Origin: Sabellastarte sp. h YS-2021
Lineage: Eukaryota; Annelida; Polychaeta; Sabellida; Sabellidae
Assembly (NCBI GenBank): GCA_964017235.1
Contig: OZ024934.1
Span: 87,820,706-87,884,705, forward strand
Reading direction: 5' to 3'
Length of the DNA: 64,000 bases
Shown here: one piece after another, positions 23,401 through 31,076 of the stretch
How the letters are laid out: each line of letters begins with the position of its first letter
Position numbering within the stretch: the first letter of the stretch is position 1
The notes under the pieces: generated by a model
The model's input: the letters and a program-made list of their open reading frames with translations, nothing else
What the model was told of the DNA's origin: nothing
Database searches by the model: none
Program-made: the position numbers and the translations under genes

Positions 23401-26400
23401 ATTTTCACAACAAAAACAAACATGGCGCCCTCCGCGAAGCAGTTCAGGCCATGCTTATAAAAAGGTGATAACTGGCATTTTACAGCAGACTATTTCTGGT
23501 ACCCAAACCCATGAAACGGTGGCGACCAGTAATAGATTGAAGTATGTTAAACAACCTTTTACATGTACCAACTTTCAAAGTGGAAACAGCCGAATCTATC
23601 AGGAAGTCGATTCAACAGGGGGAGTGGGTCACCTCGATAGACCTCACAGCCTCTTATTTTCATGTTCCAATTCACCCACAATCTCAAAAATATCTGAGAT
23701 TTCAAACAAAAAGAGGGGTTTTTCCAATTTCAGGCTCTCCCTTTTGGTGTCGCAACAGCTCCCTAGAGTTTACTTGCATTGTGAAGAGGTAAAACTCATA
23801 ACTCAAGCCAGGAACCTCAGAATCCATCAATATCTGGACGACTGGCTTCTTCGGTCACCAACAAAGGATCAATGTCTCAAAGTTTAGGAAAATTTAGTGA
23901 AATTGGTCCAAGAACTACGCTGGTTCATCAATTTCCAAAAAGCGGAGTTGGTTCCCACACAAAATCTAGATTTTCTGGGTTATCACTTCGATCTTCAGAA
24001 GGGTCTGCTTTTTCCAACCCAAAAGAAACTCGATCGGTTAAAAGTTCAGACTGTTTCCATCAGAAAGTCATTAGTCTTGACTCCAAGAAAGCTCATGTCA
24101 CTCATAGGGGAAAAAAAAAAAAAAAAAAAAAAAAACAGTACCTCTGGGAAGGTTACACATGAGACCTTTTCAGTAGTACCTAAGGTCACACTGGAAGTTT
24201 CCCCAGTCACTGGACAAAAGGATCCCAGTAACAGGGAATTTTCTGAATTATCTCAAATGGTGGGAGGATCTACAAAATCTTATGGCAGGTGCTCCTATCC
24301 ATCCTCATGTTCACAACACTTTGGTGTTTACAGATGTCTCCCAAAAAGGCTGGGGAGCTCACTTGAACGAAATAGTCCTAAGTGGCCTCTGGTCAAACAA
24401 GGAGGCTCAGCTTCACATCAACGTATTGCAGCTAAAAGCTGTTCTTCTGGCCCTAAAGGGGTTTCAGGAGCACTTTCAAGGTCAAAGCGTGCTCATCTGT
24501 TCAGACAACAGTACAGTAGTATCTTATCTGAACAAAGAAGGAGGCACCCATTCCATAGAAATGTGTGCTCTTATCTGGAGAATTCTGGCATTCACAAATT
24601 CCAGAAGGATCCAGATAAGAGCAAGACATGTACCTGGATCCCTAAAAAGTGATAGCAGACTCCCTATCAAGAAGGGACAAGGTCATACAAACAGAGTGGT
24701 CCCTTCACCAACAGATATTCAACCAAATTTTCAAAGTTTGGCACACACCATTGGTAGACCTGTTTGCAACTCATCTAAATTACAAACTTCCAATTTATGT
24801 ATCTCCTGTTCCAGACAAAAAGGCTTGGAAAATAGATGCATTGAATATCTGTTGGGAAGGCCTAGACGGCTATGTCTTCTGTCCAGTAGCCATCCTGCCA
24901 CAAGTAATTAAAAAAAAAAAAAAAAAAATAATAATAATAATAACATACCCATGCAGGATGATAGTACTGGCCCCAGGGTGGCCAGGGATGCCATGGTTTT
25001 GGGATCTGGTGGATCTCTCGACCAGGGTACCCCTACAGCTCCCTCACTGGAAGACACTTCTGAAGCAGCCACATTCCAACAGGTTCCACAACAACGTGGA
25101 GTACCTGAATCTACATGTGTGGCTTCTGGATTCCAGGAATCCAATTCTGGAAGATTCTCATCTCAGGTGGCAGAAAGAATTAAGACACCTCAGAGGGAAT
25201 CCTCAAGAAAAGTCTACCAATCAAGGTGGGCCATTTATGGGCAATGGTGCTCACAGAATAAGGTGGACATCACCTCAACAACTGTTCCCCAGGTAGCAGA
25301 ATTTTAAACTACCTGTTCACAGTCAAAAACCTCAAACCAGCTACAATTACTGGTTATAGAACAGCAATAGGTGATGCTTTGGGTTCTCAGGGTGAACTCA
25401 TCTCAAAAAGTCTAGAACTAAATAGACTTATTGCCAGCTTCACCAGGGATAGACCTAAACCAAATAGGTCCATACCTACATGGGACCTCTCATTGGTCCT
25501 CTTAGGTTTGACAAAACCTCCCTTTGAGCCTTTGTCAGAGGCTCCTTTGAAGTGGCTAACCTACAAGACAGTTTTCCTGCTGGCTTTAGCCTCAGGTAAA
25601 AGAAGGAGTGAGATACATGCTTGGACTCACTCTTCTGTCTCTTCAAGGAGAAATTGGTCAGAGGTCACTGTTTCTCCTTCTCCAGCATTCCTGGCCAAAA
25701 ACCAGTTGGCTTCGGATGGCCCTGATTCCATTAAACCAGTAGTTATACCAGCTCTTACTACCACGTTGGACAGTTCACTGGTGGAGGACAAGTCACTTTG
25801 TCCAGTTAGGGCCCTCAAAGTCTACTTAGACAAGACCAAATCCATGAGAAAGGGCAAGGCCCTTCTCTTTGTATCACTTAGGGAAGGTTATTCCAAAGAT
25901 ATCTCAAGAATAACCATTTCCCAGTGGATCAAACACACCATTCACACTTGCTATCAGTCTTCGGATATGACTGATCAACAGGTCACTCAGGTCAGAGCTC
26001 ATGATGTTAGAGCTATGGCTGCATCACTTGCGTTCAAAGGAGGTATCTTCTTAGAGCAGGTCTTGAGCTCATGTTATTAGAGATCCCACAATACCTTCAG
26101 AAATTTTTATTTGAAAGATATTTGCTGGGAAAATGATGATATTTTTAAGTTAGGTCCCATTGTGTCTGCACAGCATATAGTGAACAATTGAGACTTAATA
26201 GTTTAATCAGTCTTTATTTTTTCAGGATGTATAGAATTGGACTGGAATGTAGTAGGACTTTGATTTTTGAACACGACTATGGATAAGAATTCCTGTTTAT
26301 GGTTGCTTGGCTTGAGGGACAGCTGCACTCTGACTGTTGGAGTTCTATTCAACTGGGCACAGCTGACCTTTGACCCCTGCACATCTGCACAGATAGAGTG

Positions 26401-29400
26401 ACAGGATTCATAGATATCATACTATGTATAGTACAGCATGCTGCTTTCATAAGTGGGTGAGTACTTTGCAGTTACTTTATTACAACTACTTTTTCACTTT
26501 ATCAGTACTTGTAATAACAATAATATAATAATTACAGTTTAACTATATGTACTATATTACAGTTGTTTGTAGTATAACATATGGTGTCTATGCATTTTTT
26601 CTATCTGTATAACCTCAAGAACTCTCCTATAGCACTTGACAGTCCTCAGAAGTCTACCCACCATGGACCTCAGGGCTGCATTCAAGCATTTGTTGGGATT
26701 ATGTAAGTACGTTTTTATGCAATAAAATTGGTTAATTTTATTGTAATTGGAATTTTTATAAATAAAAATACTTACATAATCCCAACAAGGAGAGTCCCAC
26801 CCTCCTCCCCTCTACCATCTTCTGAGGGATAGGGTCAAAAATTGAAGAATGGCAACTTACAGAGAATATATAACCTCCAGCAGGTGCCCGCTGGGGTTTA
26901 CGTGTGTACTTTCAGTAGAAAAAAATGGCGAGACACATTGTCTGTGTCCTTGACCGAACGGTAGGTCACGTAAGCATTTGTTGGGATTATGTAAGTATTT
27001 TTATTTATAAAAATTCCAATTACAATAAAATTAACCAAATTTACTATACAGTTAACAAATCTCACTACAATTCATTCATTTTATTAGTATTTTCACATGT
27101 GGCGAATTTCAGATATGTGGCGAATTTTAGATTTCTTACTCTAACATTATCACTGGCATCTCAGATGTCGGCAAAATAAAACTGAAGTTAAATTTACTGC
27201 TTTGCAAGTGAAGTAAATCTCACTGAATGTAGTGTGCTGAGCTACCCAAAGCTTTGCAAGCAAAATCAAACTCACTCGCCTCATTGTGCTGAACTACCCA
27301 AAGATTTGGCAAGAAGAGATAGCCAAGGCACGTTCTAGGTCAGTGCTCCACAGGATACGAGTGTACATAAGCTTCCACACACAAGATCGCCAAATTCATC
27401 AGTCATTAAGTAGTGGTTGCATCTACGTATATGTGTGTACACCAGTCAGTTGCATATCTAAAATTAGTTAAATATAATCTTTGGTCATGTTTCAGGTGTC
27501 AATGATGTTACCGCGTGGCCGTGACCGTTCAAACGTGGTGATCCCTGCCCAGGGAATGATAGAGTTCAGAGACACTCTAACTGACCTCCTCTCTGAGTTT
27601 GGTACTGATGACGGGGGTAGGTTATTCAGATTAGGGATGATTACTGATTAGAGATGGGTCGTAGCCCTGGTATCGAGAATATTTTACTGAAATAAACATA
27701 ATGACATGTTACAACCACCTTTGTGATTGTCAACACATATAATATAAGGAAGACCTAAAGTGTAAACAATAAACCCTAATTATGAAGAGGCTATGAACTT
27801 TTATCCCATACTTTTGTAGATTTGGACACTTTTGTAGTGATTTCCAGAAACAGAACGGCCAAGTTTTTCTTGTGTATGATGCTTTCTTGACCCATATTTA
27901 CTTAAATATGGCAATTCAGGCATTTATTTTTGAAAAAACATAAAAAATTTAAGAATAATGGAGTTTTTAAAGGAGAATTTTTCAAAATTTGTATGAAAAG
28001 TGTATTTCAATACATTTGTTTCCTAAAATTTCAAACTTCTCATGTGTAAAATTTTTGTTATTTTAAGAATTCTTCTTGAAATGGGTGTTTTCTTTGAAAA
28101 TTCTAAGCATAAGAATAATTCTTCTCGATGAATACTGGCCCTGGAAATGTCTATGGATTCCTATTCTCTTGTTTCAGAGGAGCAAGGAGAGTTGCCCGAA
28201 GCAAGGTCAATGCGGGTTGAAAATAAGATGTTTTATTTTGATGTTGGTCAGAACAGACGGGGAGTATTCCTACGTGTGTCTGAGGTCAGTGGCAGCATTA
28301 TGGCTTTTGAACATAGAAAAGTAAAAATGTTGTAGCTTTGCAATCACCTTTACGATAGAAGTTTGTACAGTACTTCATTGTACTGCAGTGGTGTTTGTGG
28401 AAGTTTGGTAGTTCACTTCAAGTTGATAATTCCACCTTAAAAATAAAGTTCAGTTAAGCGGTGTGAAATTCGAGCTCTGCAAAACATTTAGAAATCACCA
28501 GCATGGTATAACATGCTATTTTCATTTAACTATAAAACACGTTCCAACAGGAATAATATATTGAAACTTATTTGAATATATATGGTTAATATGTGTTTTT
28601 ACCCTACAGCCCATAAGGGCTGTCGGGTATTGTTTTCACCCATGGTGTCCATATGGGTGGGTGGGCGGCAGGAAGAAGTTTGTCTGTGCTGTATTTCAGA
28701 AACCGTAAGGTGTAGGAAGTTGATACTTGGAAATTGGTTAGGAGGTGTAGGTGTGCAACGTCATGGTCTGACCTTGATTTGACCTTGCTGTAGTGACTTT
28801 GAGTTTGAAAATCTTGTTCGGGCTATATCTAAGAAACCGCAAGGTGTAGGAAGTTGATACTTGGAAATTGGTTAGAGGGTGTAGGTGTGCAACGTCATGG
28901 TGTGACCTTGATTTGACCTTGCCGTAGTGACCTTGACCTATAAAATCTTGTCCGGGCTATATCTCGGAAACGGTAAGGTGTAGGAAGTTGATACTTGGTA
29001 GGGACATTGGTTAGGAGGTGTAGGTGTGCCTCGTCATGGTGTGACCTTGATTTGACCTTTGACTTTGCCGTAGTGACCTTGACCTATAAAATCTTGTCCT
29101 GGCGATATCTCAGAAACTGTAAGGTGCAGAAAGTTGATACTTGACAGGGACATAGGTGGGGAATTGTAGGTGTGCAACGTCATGGTCTGACCTTGATTTG
29201 ACCTTTGACCTTGCCCTTTAATAATTAAAATCTTGTCCAGGCAATATCTTGGAAACGGTAAGGTGTAGCAAATTGATACTTGGTAGGGACATTGGTTAGG
29301 AGGTGTAGGTGTCCATCGTCATGGTGCGACCTTGATTTGACCTTGCCGTAGTGACCTTGACCTAGAAAATCTTGTATGGGCTATTTCTTGGATTCCATAA

Positions 29401-30611
29401 GGTGTAGAAGGTTGACACTTGGTAGGGACATTGGTTAGGGGGTGTATGTAAATGTATGTTTGCATCATAGTGTGACCTTTTTGTTCTGCCAAAGTGTGTT
29501 CAGCTACCATATTTGAGACAACTTTCTCGTATGACAAGGATGTATGGATTGCTGCAGCTGATAATTGTATACACTTTTACATAATTATGCTATTTCCAAT
29601 GACAGCTATTCTCCAATTAATAAATTTTACAGCTTCATATTTTTTAGTTTACTGATTAATGCTGTCATCTTGCTATTGAATTGTCTTGTTTTAGTACTTT
29701 ATCTTTACGTACAGTTTCTGTCTCATAGATGTTATTTTCTGTACTTTGGACCTTTATATAAGTGACACTGCGCGGAAAGTATTCCGGTCTTTGTACTGTT
29801 TCACTACTTCTGTATGTCATGGTGTTGAAAACTATTTCCCCAGGCTGTGGAGAACGGGCATCTCTGATGCTATGTTTTTTTTTTCATATTGCTAACGAAG
29901 ATACAAGAGTTGATGGTAGGTTTCTGTACTTTTGTTACTTTTTGAAAGTGTTCTGATTAAATGTTTTAAAGGATTTCACAGCACATTAGTGACACAGGTG
30001 TATTTAAGTGCCGGTTAAAGGATAGAAAATGAAATATTCTGGGTGCCAAATATTGGAAGAAATATAATTTTGAAAGATGAAGAGGTTCAACATTATTATA
30101 CATCAAATTTATTCTGCCATCAACCATTCCAGAAGCAAATGAAATATAAGTTGTTAACAGTATCAATAAATAATGTACCCCAAATGTATCCATTAATTTG
30201 TAGTATTCCTACAGCACTACATTTATTATATGTATTCATACTTTCGGAAAAGTGTCGTGTGTTGGGTATTTTTAAATTTTATGCTGAAAGAAGACAAATC
30301 AATAGAATTAAGAGTACCAGGGAGAAGGATTGTGTAATTTGTTTGCTCAAGCCCTGGTTAAAACCATCTTTCCCCATGGTGCGTTCCAGCACCCGAACTT
30401 GTATACTTACTGCATCCATATGCTTTTTGTGTGTCTTGAACAGGTGAGAGCCAATTTCCGCACTGCTGTGACCATTCCCGAGCGGTCGTGGGGGCGTTTT
30501 CGGGACATTCTGTCAGACTTCATAGACAAGCTTGGGAAGGAGGGGAGTGGGGCAGAGCGAGGGGAGGAAGATGATGCGGAGGTGGTGCAAACCCAGGCTG
30601 ATGAGAAATAG
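8390..30611 (+). CDS. PURA: Pur-alpha family single-stranded nucleic acid binding protein, seven exons
   Basis: Exons 8390-8441, 13550-13650, 19711-19813, 20892-21010, 27496-27616, 28178-28284 and 30444-30611 join to 771 nt (256 aa plus TAG). All junctions use GT..AG and keep frame. The protein has a short acidic N-terminus starting [10 protein letters not shown], close to the start of vertebrate PURA, then three PUR repeats with cores [29 protein letters not shown] and [14 protein letters not shown]. Each core is followed by a helix containing FRD (EFRDHL, EFRDTL, RFRDIL). The tail is acidic and lacks the Gly-rich and Gln-rich tracts of human PURA. Known family role: binding purine-rich (GGN) single-stranded DNA and RNA, acting in transcription, replication and mRNA transport; repeats I and II pack as one nucleic acid binding module and repeat III dimerises. 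The ATG at 8390 has A at -3. No TATA box is evident upstream. PURA and PURB cannot be separated here, so the symbol is at family level. Confidence 0.95.
8992..9471. mobile_element. MULE-like MITE with 108 bp TIRs and 9 bp target duplication
   Basis: Left TIR 8992-9099 and right TIR 9364-9471 are inverted copies that differ at only a handful of positions; both start tagaccgagtttctgtccc. The flanking 9-mers atccatacc (8983-8991) and atccatatc (9472-9480) match at 8 of 9 positions. Long TIRs with a 9 bp duplication are typical of Mutator-like elements. The interior of about 260 bp is AT-rich and non-coding. It sits in Pur intron 1. Confidence 0.82.
9601..10133. mobile_element. Possible hAT-type MITE remnant
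   Basis: The left edge taaggctggaacg and right edge cgcttgcagcccta are weakly inverted and resemble hAT MITE ends. Both flanks contain gattc/gaatc and cgag words. No target duplication was found, so the edges may belong to two different copies. Confidence 0.35.
10326..10370. repeat. A-rich homopolymer tract
   Basis: Two runs of A (about 25 and 15) are separated by ggc. It is a low-complexity tract in Pur intron 1. Confidence 0.8.
10457..10838. mobile_element. hAT-type MITE, 8 bp target duplication
   Basis: The ends taagactgtgg and attgcagcctta are imperfect inverted repeats. The exact 8 bp direct repeat gtttccac flanks them (10449-10456 and 10839-10846). Confidence 0.78.
10987..11302. mobile_element. 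hAT-type MITE, imperfect 8 bp target duplication
   Basis: The left end aaagactgtgacttc and right end cctatcacagcctta are related inverted ends. Flanks attactat (10979-10986) and attactag (11303-11310) match at 7 of 8. The exact left edge is uncertain by about 1 bp. Confidence 0.6.
11311..11845. other. Pur intron 1, diverged repeat sequence
   Basis: No exon was seen. A possible old MITE starts tagtgttgtgg (11308) and ends cttcaacacta (about 11613), but no target duplication could be shown. The remainder is AT-rich unique sequence. Confidence 0.35.
11850..13470 (+). mobile_element. Pearl/HINE-like elements (copy 2, rearranged)
   Basis: The head hairpin acag...ctgt is at 11857-11874, followed by about two core units, a tail block (about 12310-12680), then core units again to about 13460. 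The tail lacks the gcatctctgatgc end, so two copies appear fused or internally deleted. The core carries a perfect TGACCTTTGACCT at 12180-12192. A G homopolymer of about 20 lies at 13219. It ends about 80 bp before Pur exon 2. Confidence 0.65.
13550..13650 (+). CDS. PURA: Pur gene exon 2 (PUR repeat I, beta half)
   Basis: The acceptor is tgctttgcag| and the donor GAG|gtaagt. The exon encodes the beta sheet of repeat I, ending GRFIKIAE, and closes in phase 0. Confidence 0.96.
13651..13852. repeat. Fragment of the TAGGGCAGGGTCGG MITE family
   Basis: The segment tacatccacaattaaatagg near 13795 and the following goat-like ggcccac/ggaagtg phrases match the interior of the MITEs at 14985 and 34972. 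Ends are missing. It directly follows Pur exon 2. Confidence 0.5.
13853..14980 (+). mobile_element. Pearl/HINE-like core units (copy 3, interrupted)
   Basis: Core units at 13853-13990 and 14350-14980 flank an unrelated segment (about 14025-14347) containing aatgatgacgttttcaataa. That segment is similar to 34445-34800 (tcaataactggt there, tcaataaccggt here) and is probably another MITE family. A perfect DR1 motif is at 14460-14472. Confidence 0.6.
14985..15353. mobile_element. hAT-type MITE (TAGGGCAGGGTCGG family, copy 1)
   Basis: It starts tagggcagggtcggta and ends taccgaccctgcccta, a 16 bp perfect inverted pair. The exact 8 bp duplication atgctaag lies on both sides (14977-14984 and 15354-15361). 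It is inserted in pearl-like sequence. A second copy is at 34972-35329. Confidence 0.9.
15354..15600 (+). mobile_element. Pearl-like tail fragment
   Basis: It continues the tail consensus (gctaagtcatggtgtgatc, gtatatgaattgctgtaactg). It is cut at about 15600 by a larger element and resumes near 18525. Confidence 0.55.
15601..18500. mobile_element. 2.9 kb element with ~351 bp tandem repeats and inverted ends
   Basis: The 11 bp inverted pair atatccccaga (15603-15613) and tctggggatat (18483-18493) marks the likely ends. The pearl-like tail stops at about 15600 and resumes at about 18525, so this looks like one insertion. Near the left end are the palindrome ccccagatgaaagtcgggg and a ccg trinucleotide run (15649-15671). 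A ~351 bp tandem array follows (about 15840-17290), then unique AT-rich DNA. The 100 bp block at about 18049-18150 is repeated at about 18190-18285. No protein domain is visible. Confidence 0.6.
15840..17290. repeat. Tandem repeat, ~351 bp period, about four copies
   Basis: The phrase ctgtaacttggaaatgg recurs at 16379, 16730 and 17081, exactly 351 bp apart, with a diverged first unit at about 16027. Other shared phrases are aacctgtgtatgaggacc and catttttcacat. Confidence 0.88.
18828..19400 (+). mobile_element. 5'-truncated tRNA-derived SINE (split by a MITE)
   Basis: The SINE body (ccacctctgagatcggggttc to ccccaaataaataaac) lies mainly at 19209-19400. An 11 bp target duplication ctttatatctc flanks the composite (18817-18827 and 19401-19411). 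The A-box part is missing. Confidence 0.75.
18832..19200. mobile_element. hAT-type MITE nested in the SINE
   Basis: Ends tagtgttggtatcg and aataccagcacta are inverted; the interior is rich in ATCGATA words. The exact 8 bp duplication tctcattc flanks it (18824-18831 and 19201-19208). Confidence 0.85.
19711..19813 (+). CDS. PURA: Pur gene exon 3 (PUR repeat I, helix half)
   Basis: The acceptor is attttgtag| and the donor CTAG|gtggtt, which has a non-consensus +3 to +6. The exon encodes [10 protein letters not shown] and the helix [11 protein letters not shown], and ends in phase 1. Confidence 0.95.
20357..20525. repeat. Truncated MITE, TAGGGATGGGTCGG family
   Basis: The start tagggatgggttagtagacc and the phrase gtggctgccacttc match the complete copy at 32783. 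No right end is visible. Confidence 0.45.
20640..20872 (+). mobile_element. tRNA-derived SINE just upstream of Pur exon 4
   Basis: A box tggtgcagtgg, B-box-like region ggcggttcaaac, shared SINE body (cagtacagaaccttgaccaa) and ccccaaataaataa tail. The exact 9 bp duplication gtgtaatgg flanks it (20631-20639 and 20873-20881). The second copy of the duplication ends 10 bp before exon 4. Confidence 0.88.
20892..21010 (+). CDS. PURA: Pur gene exon 4 (PUR repeat II, beta half)
   Basis: The exon encodes the linker [16 protein letters not shown] and the core [17 protein letters not shown]. The donor is AGG|gtgaga and the end is phase 0. The acceptor ttatttgtag| has almost no polypyrimidine tract, because a SINE and its duplicated target end only 10 bp upstream. 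Confidence 0.95.
21011..21479. other. Pur intron 4, left part
   Basis: Unique AT-rich intron sequence with no recognised repeat. Confidence 0.5.
22071..22450 (+). repeat. 135 bp tandem repeat in the DIRS gag region
   Basis: The phrase ggagcagggtatgtgtgccc starts at 22071, 22206 and 22341, exactly 135 bp apart. The first two units are nearly identical; the third diverges after about 95 bp. 135 is a multiple of three. Units 1 and 2 have one extra T in the cttttt run that breaks the gag-like frame, which is open in unit 3. Confidence 0.9.
23400..24911 (+). pseudogene. DIRS copy 1 reverse transcriptase / RNase H, frameshifted
   Basis: RT motifs are spread over several frames: [18 protein letters not shown] (about 23625-23678), [13 protein letters not shown] with the YLDD catalytic box (about 23823), and [13 protein letters not shown] (about 23969). 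RNase H motifs follow: [44 protein letters not shown] and ARHVPG (about 24315-24640). At least three frame changes are needed. An A run of about 24 at 24111 sits where coding sequence is expected. The enzyme would copy the element RNA, but this copy cannot. Confidence 0.88.
24907..26200 (+). pseudogene. DIRS copy 1 tyrosine recombinase, disrupted
   Basis: The catalytic Arg segment [11 protein letters not shown] is at about 25598, the HxxR box AHDVRA at about 26000, and after a premature TAG (26078-26080) the frame continues with RSHNTF and a FYLKD Tyr segment. The TAG stands where a Trp is usual. An A run of about 20 followed by ataataataa (24908-24942) breaks the upstream frame. Known role: the recombinase inserts the circular DNA intermediate. 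Confidence 0.85.
26686..26788 (+). repeat. DIRS internal complementary region
   Basis: The left half (gcatttgttgggattatgta...gcaataaaat) is the reverse complement of 21604-21646. The right half (tggttaattt...cccaacaa) is the reverse complement of the right terminus ending at 27037. Known model: this region templates the joining of the two ends into a circle. Confidence 0.92.
27496..27616 (+). CDS. PURA: Pur gene exon 5 (PUR repeat II, helix half)
   Basis: The acceptor is catgtttcag| and the donor GGGG|gtaggt. The exon encodes [15 protein letters not shown], matching the IALPAQGLIEFRDAL segment of human PURA, and ends in phase 1. Confidence 0.96.
27645..28000. repeat. Truncated MITE, TAGGGATGGGTCGG family
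   Basis: The start gattagagatgggtcgtag and gagaatattttactgaaata match the copy at 32783. The right end was not found. It lies in Pur intron 5. Confidence 0.45.
28178..28284 (+). CDS. PURA: Pur gene exon 6 (PUR repeat III, beta half)
   Basis: The acceptor is cttgtttcag| and the donor GAG|gtcagt. The exon encodes the linker [17 protein letters not shown] and the core [19 protein letters not shown], and ends in phase 0. Confidence 0.96.
28600..29873 (+). mobile_element. Pearl/HINE-like element, most complete forward copy (copy 4)
   Basis: The head hairpin acagcccataagggctgt is at 28606-28623, followed by caccatgg-type sequence, about five and a half ~140 bp core units (about 28690-29440), and a unique tail (about 29480-29873) ending gggcatctctgatgctat with a gcatc/gatgc hairpin at 29858-29870. 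It lies in Pur intron 6, same strand. A perfect DR1 motif is at 29209-29221. It encodes nothing, so it would depend on an autonomous partner. Confidence 0.78.
30444..30611 (+). CDS. PURA: Pur gene exon 7 (PUR repeat III, helix half, stop)
   Basis: The acceptor is gtcttgaacag| with a weak pyrimidine tract. The exon encodes [19 protein letters not shown] and an acidic tail ending in QTQADEK, with TAG at 30609-30611. Confidence 0.95.
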   Translation: MRANFRTAVTIPERSWGRFRDILSDFIDKLGKEGSGAERGEEDDAEVVQTQADEK

Positions 30612-31070
30612 GCAGGAAACATGGCTCAAACTCAGACTCAACGCCATTTCAACCGCATTTATGTGGCAACATAATAACAGATCGTCATACCCTACCATAT
30701 GGCAACAGAAATAATTTCAGACTCACCAGCATGGCAGTGACATTGCCACAGCAATGAAAGAATATCACATAACGGGTGTAATTGTAAGACTCTATTGCAG
30801 TGCAACATGTCCATGGAAACAATACACCAACAGTAATCTCAGACGTAATACCATGGAAACGGCAAAAAGGGGACGTTATCTCAGCAGCTAGGTAATTCTA
30901 ACTCCAGTTCAAGTAAGCCTATTCATTAAAAGAGTGATTCTAATTTTTAAAGTATGTATGTAAAAAGTAGTCAAAAGCTCTTTGAAACTTGAAATTTATT
31001 GTCCTACACATTTGAGGTGGTAGCCGATACAGCATTTAAGTAGGAACCTGCTGTCGGTGTCTGTAACGTA

Positions 31071-31076
31071 AATAAA
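31071..31076 (+). terminator. Candidate proximal polyadenylation signal AATAAA
   Basis: The hexamer lies about 460 nt after the Pur stop codon and is followed by ctggtggtgcgtctg, a GT-rich downstream element. Confidence 0.45.

Larger units (their letters stand above)
21604..27037 (+). mobile_element. DIRS-type retrotransposon, full length but decayed (copy 1)
   Basis: The terminal inverted repeats share a long core (about 21626-21780 against 26840-26998), but their outer ends differ. An internal complementary region at 26686-26788 is the reverse complement of the left outer end (21604-21646) joined to that of the right outer end (to about 27037). That arrangement is diagnostic of DIRS elements. 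Order: gag-like region (about 21900-23300), reverse transcriptase (about 23400-24170), RNase H (about 24280-24900), tyrosine recombinase (about 25000-26200). No target duplication is visible, as expected for recombinase-mediated insertion. It lies in Pur intron 4, same strand. Confidence 0.92.
21480..27144. mobile_element. Inverted-repeat element hosting the DIRS insertion
   Basis: A perfect 27 bp inverted pair (21480-21506 and 27118-27144), reading ttagagtaagaaatctaaaa inward, lies outside the DIRS ends. Each side also has a second gaattttaga/gaatttcaga word. With the DIRS removed the host element would be about 230 bp. Its target duplication was not identified. Confidence 0.55.
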
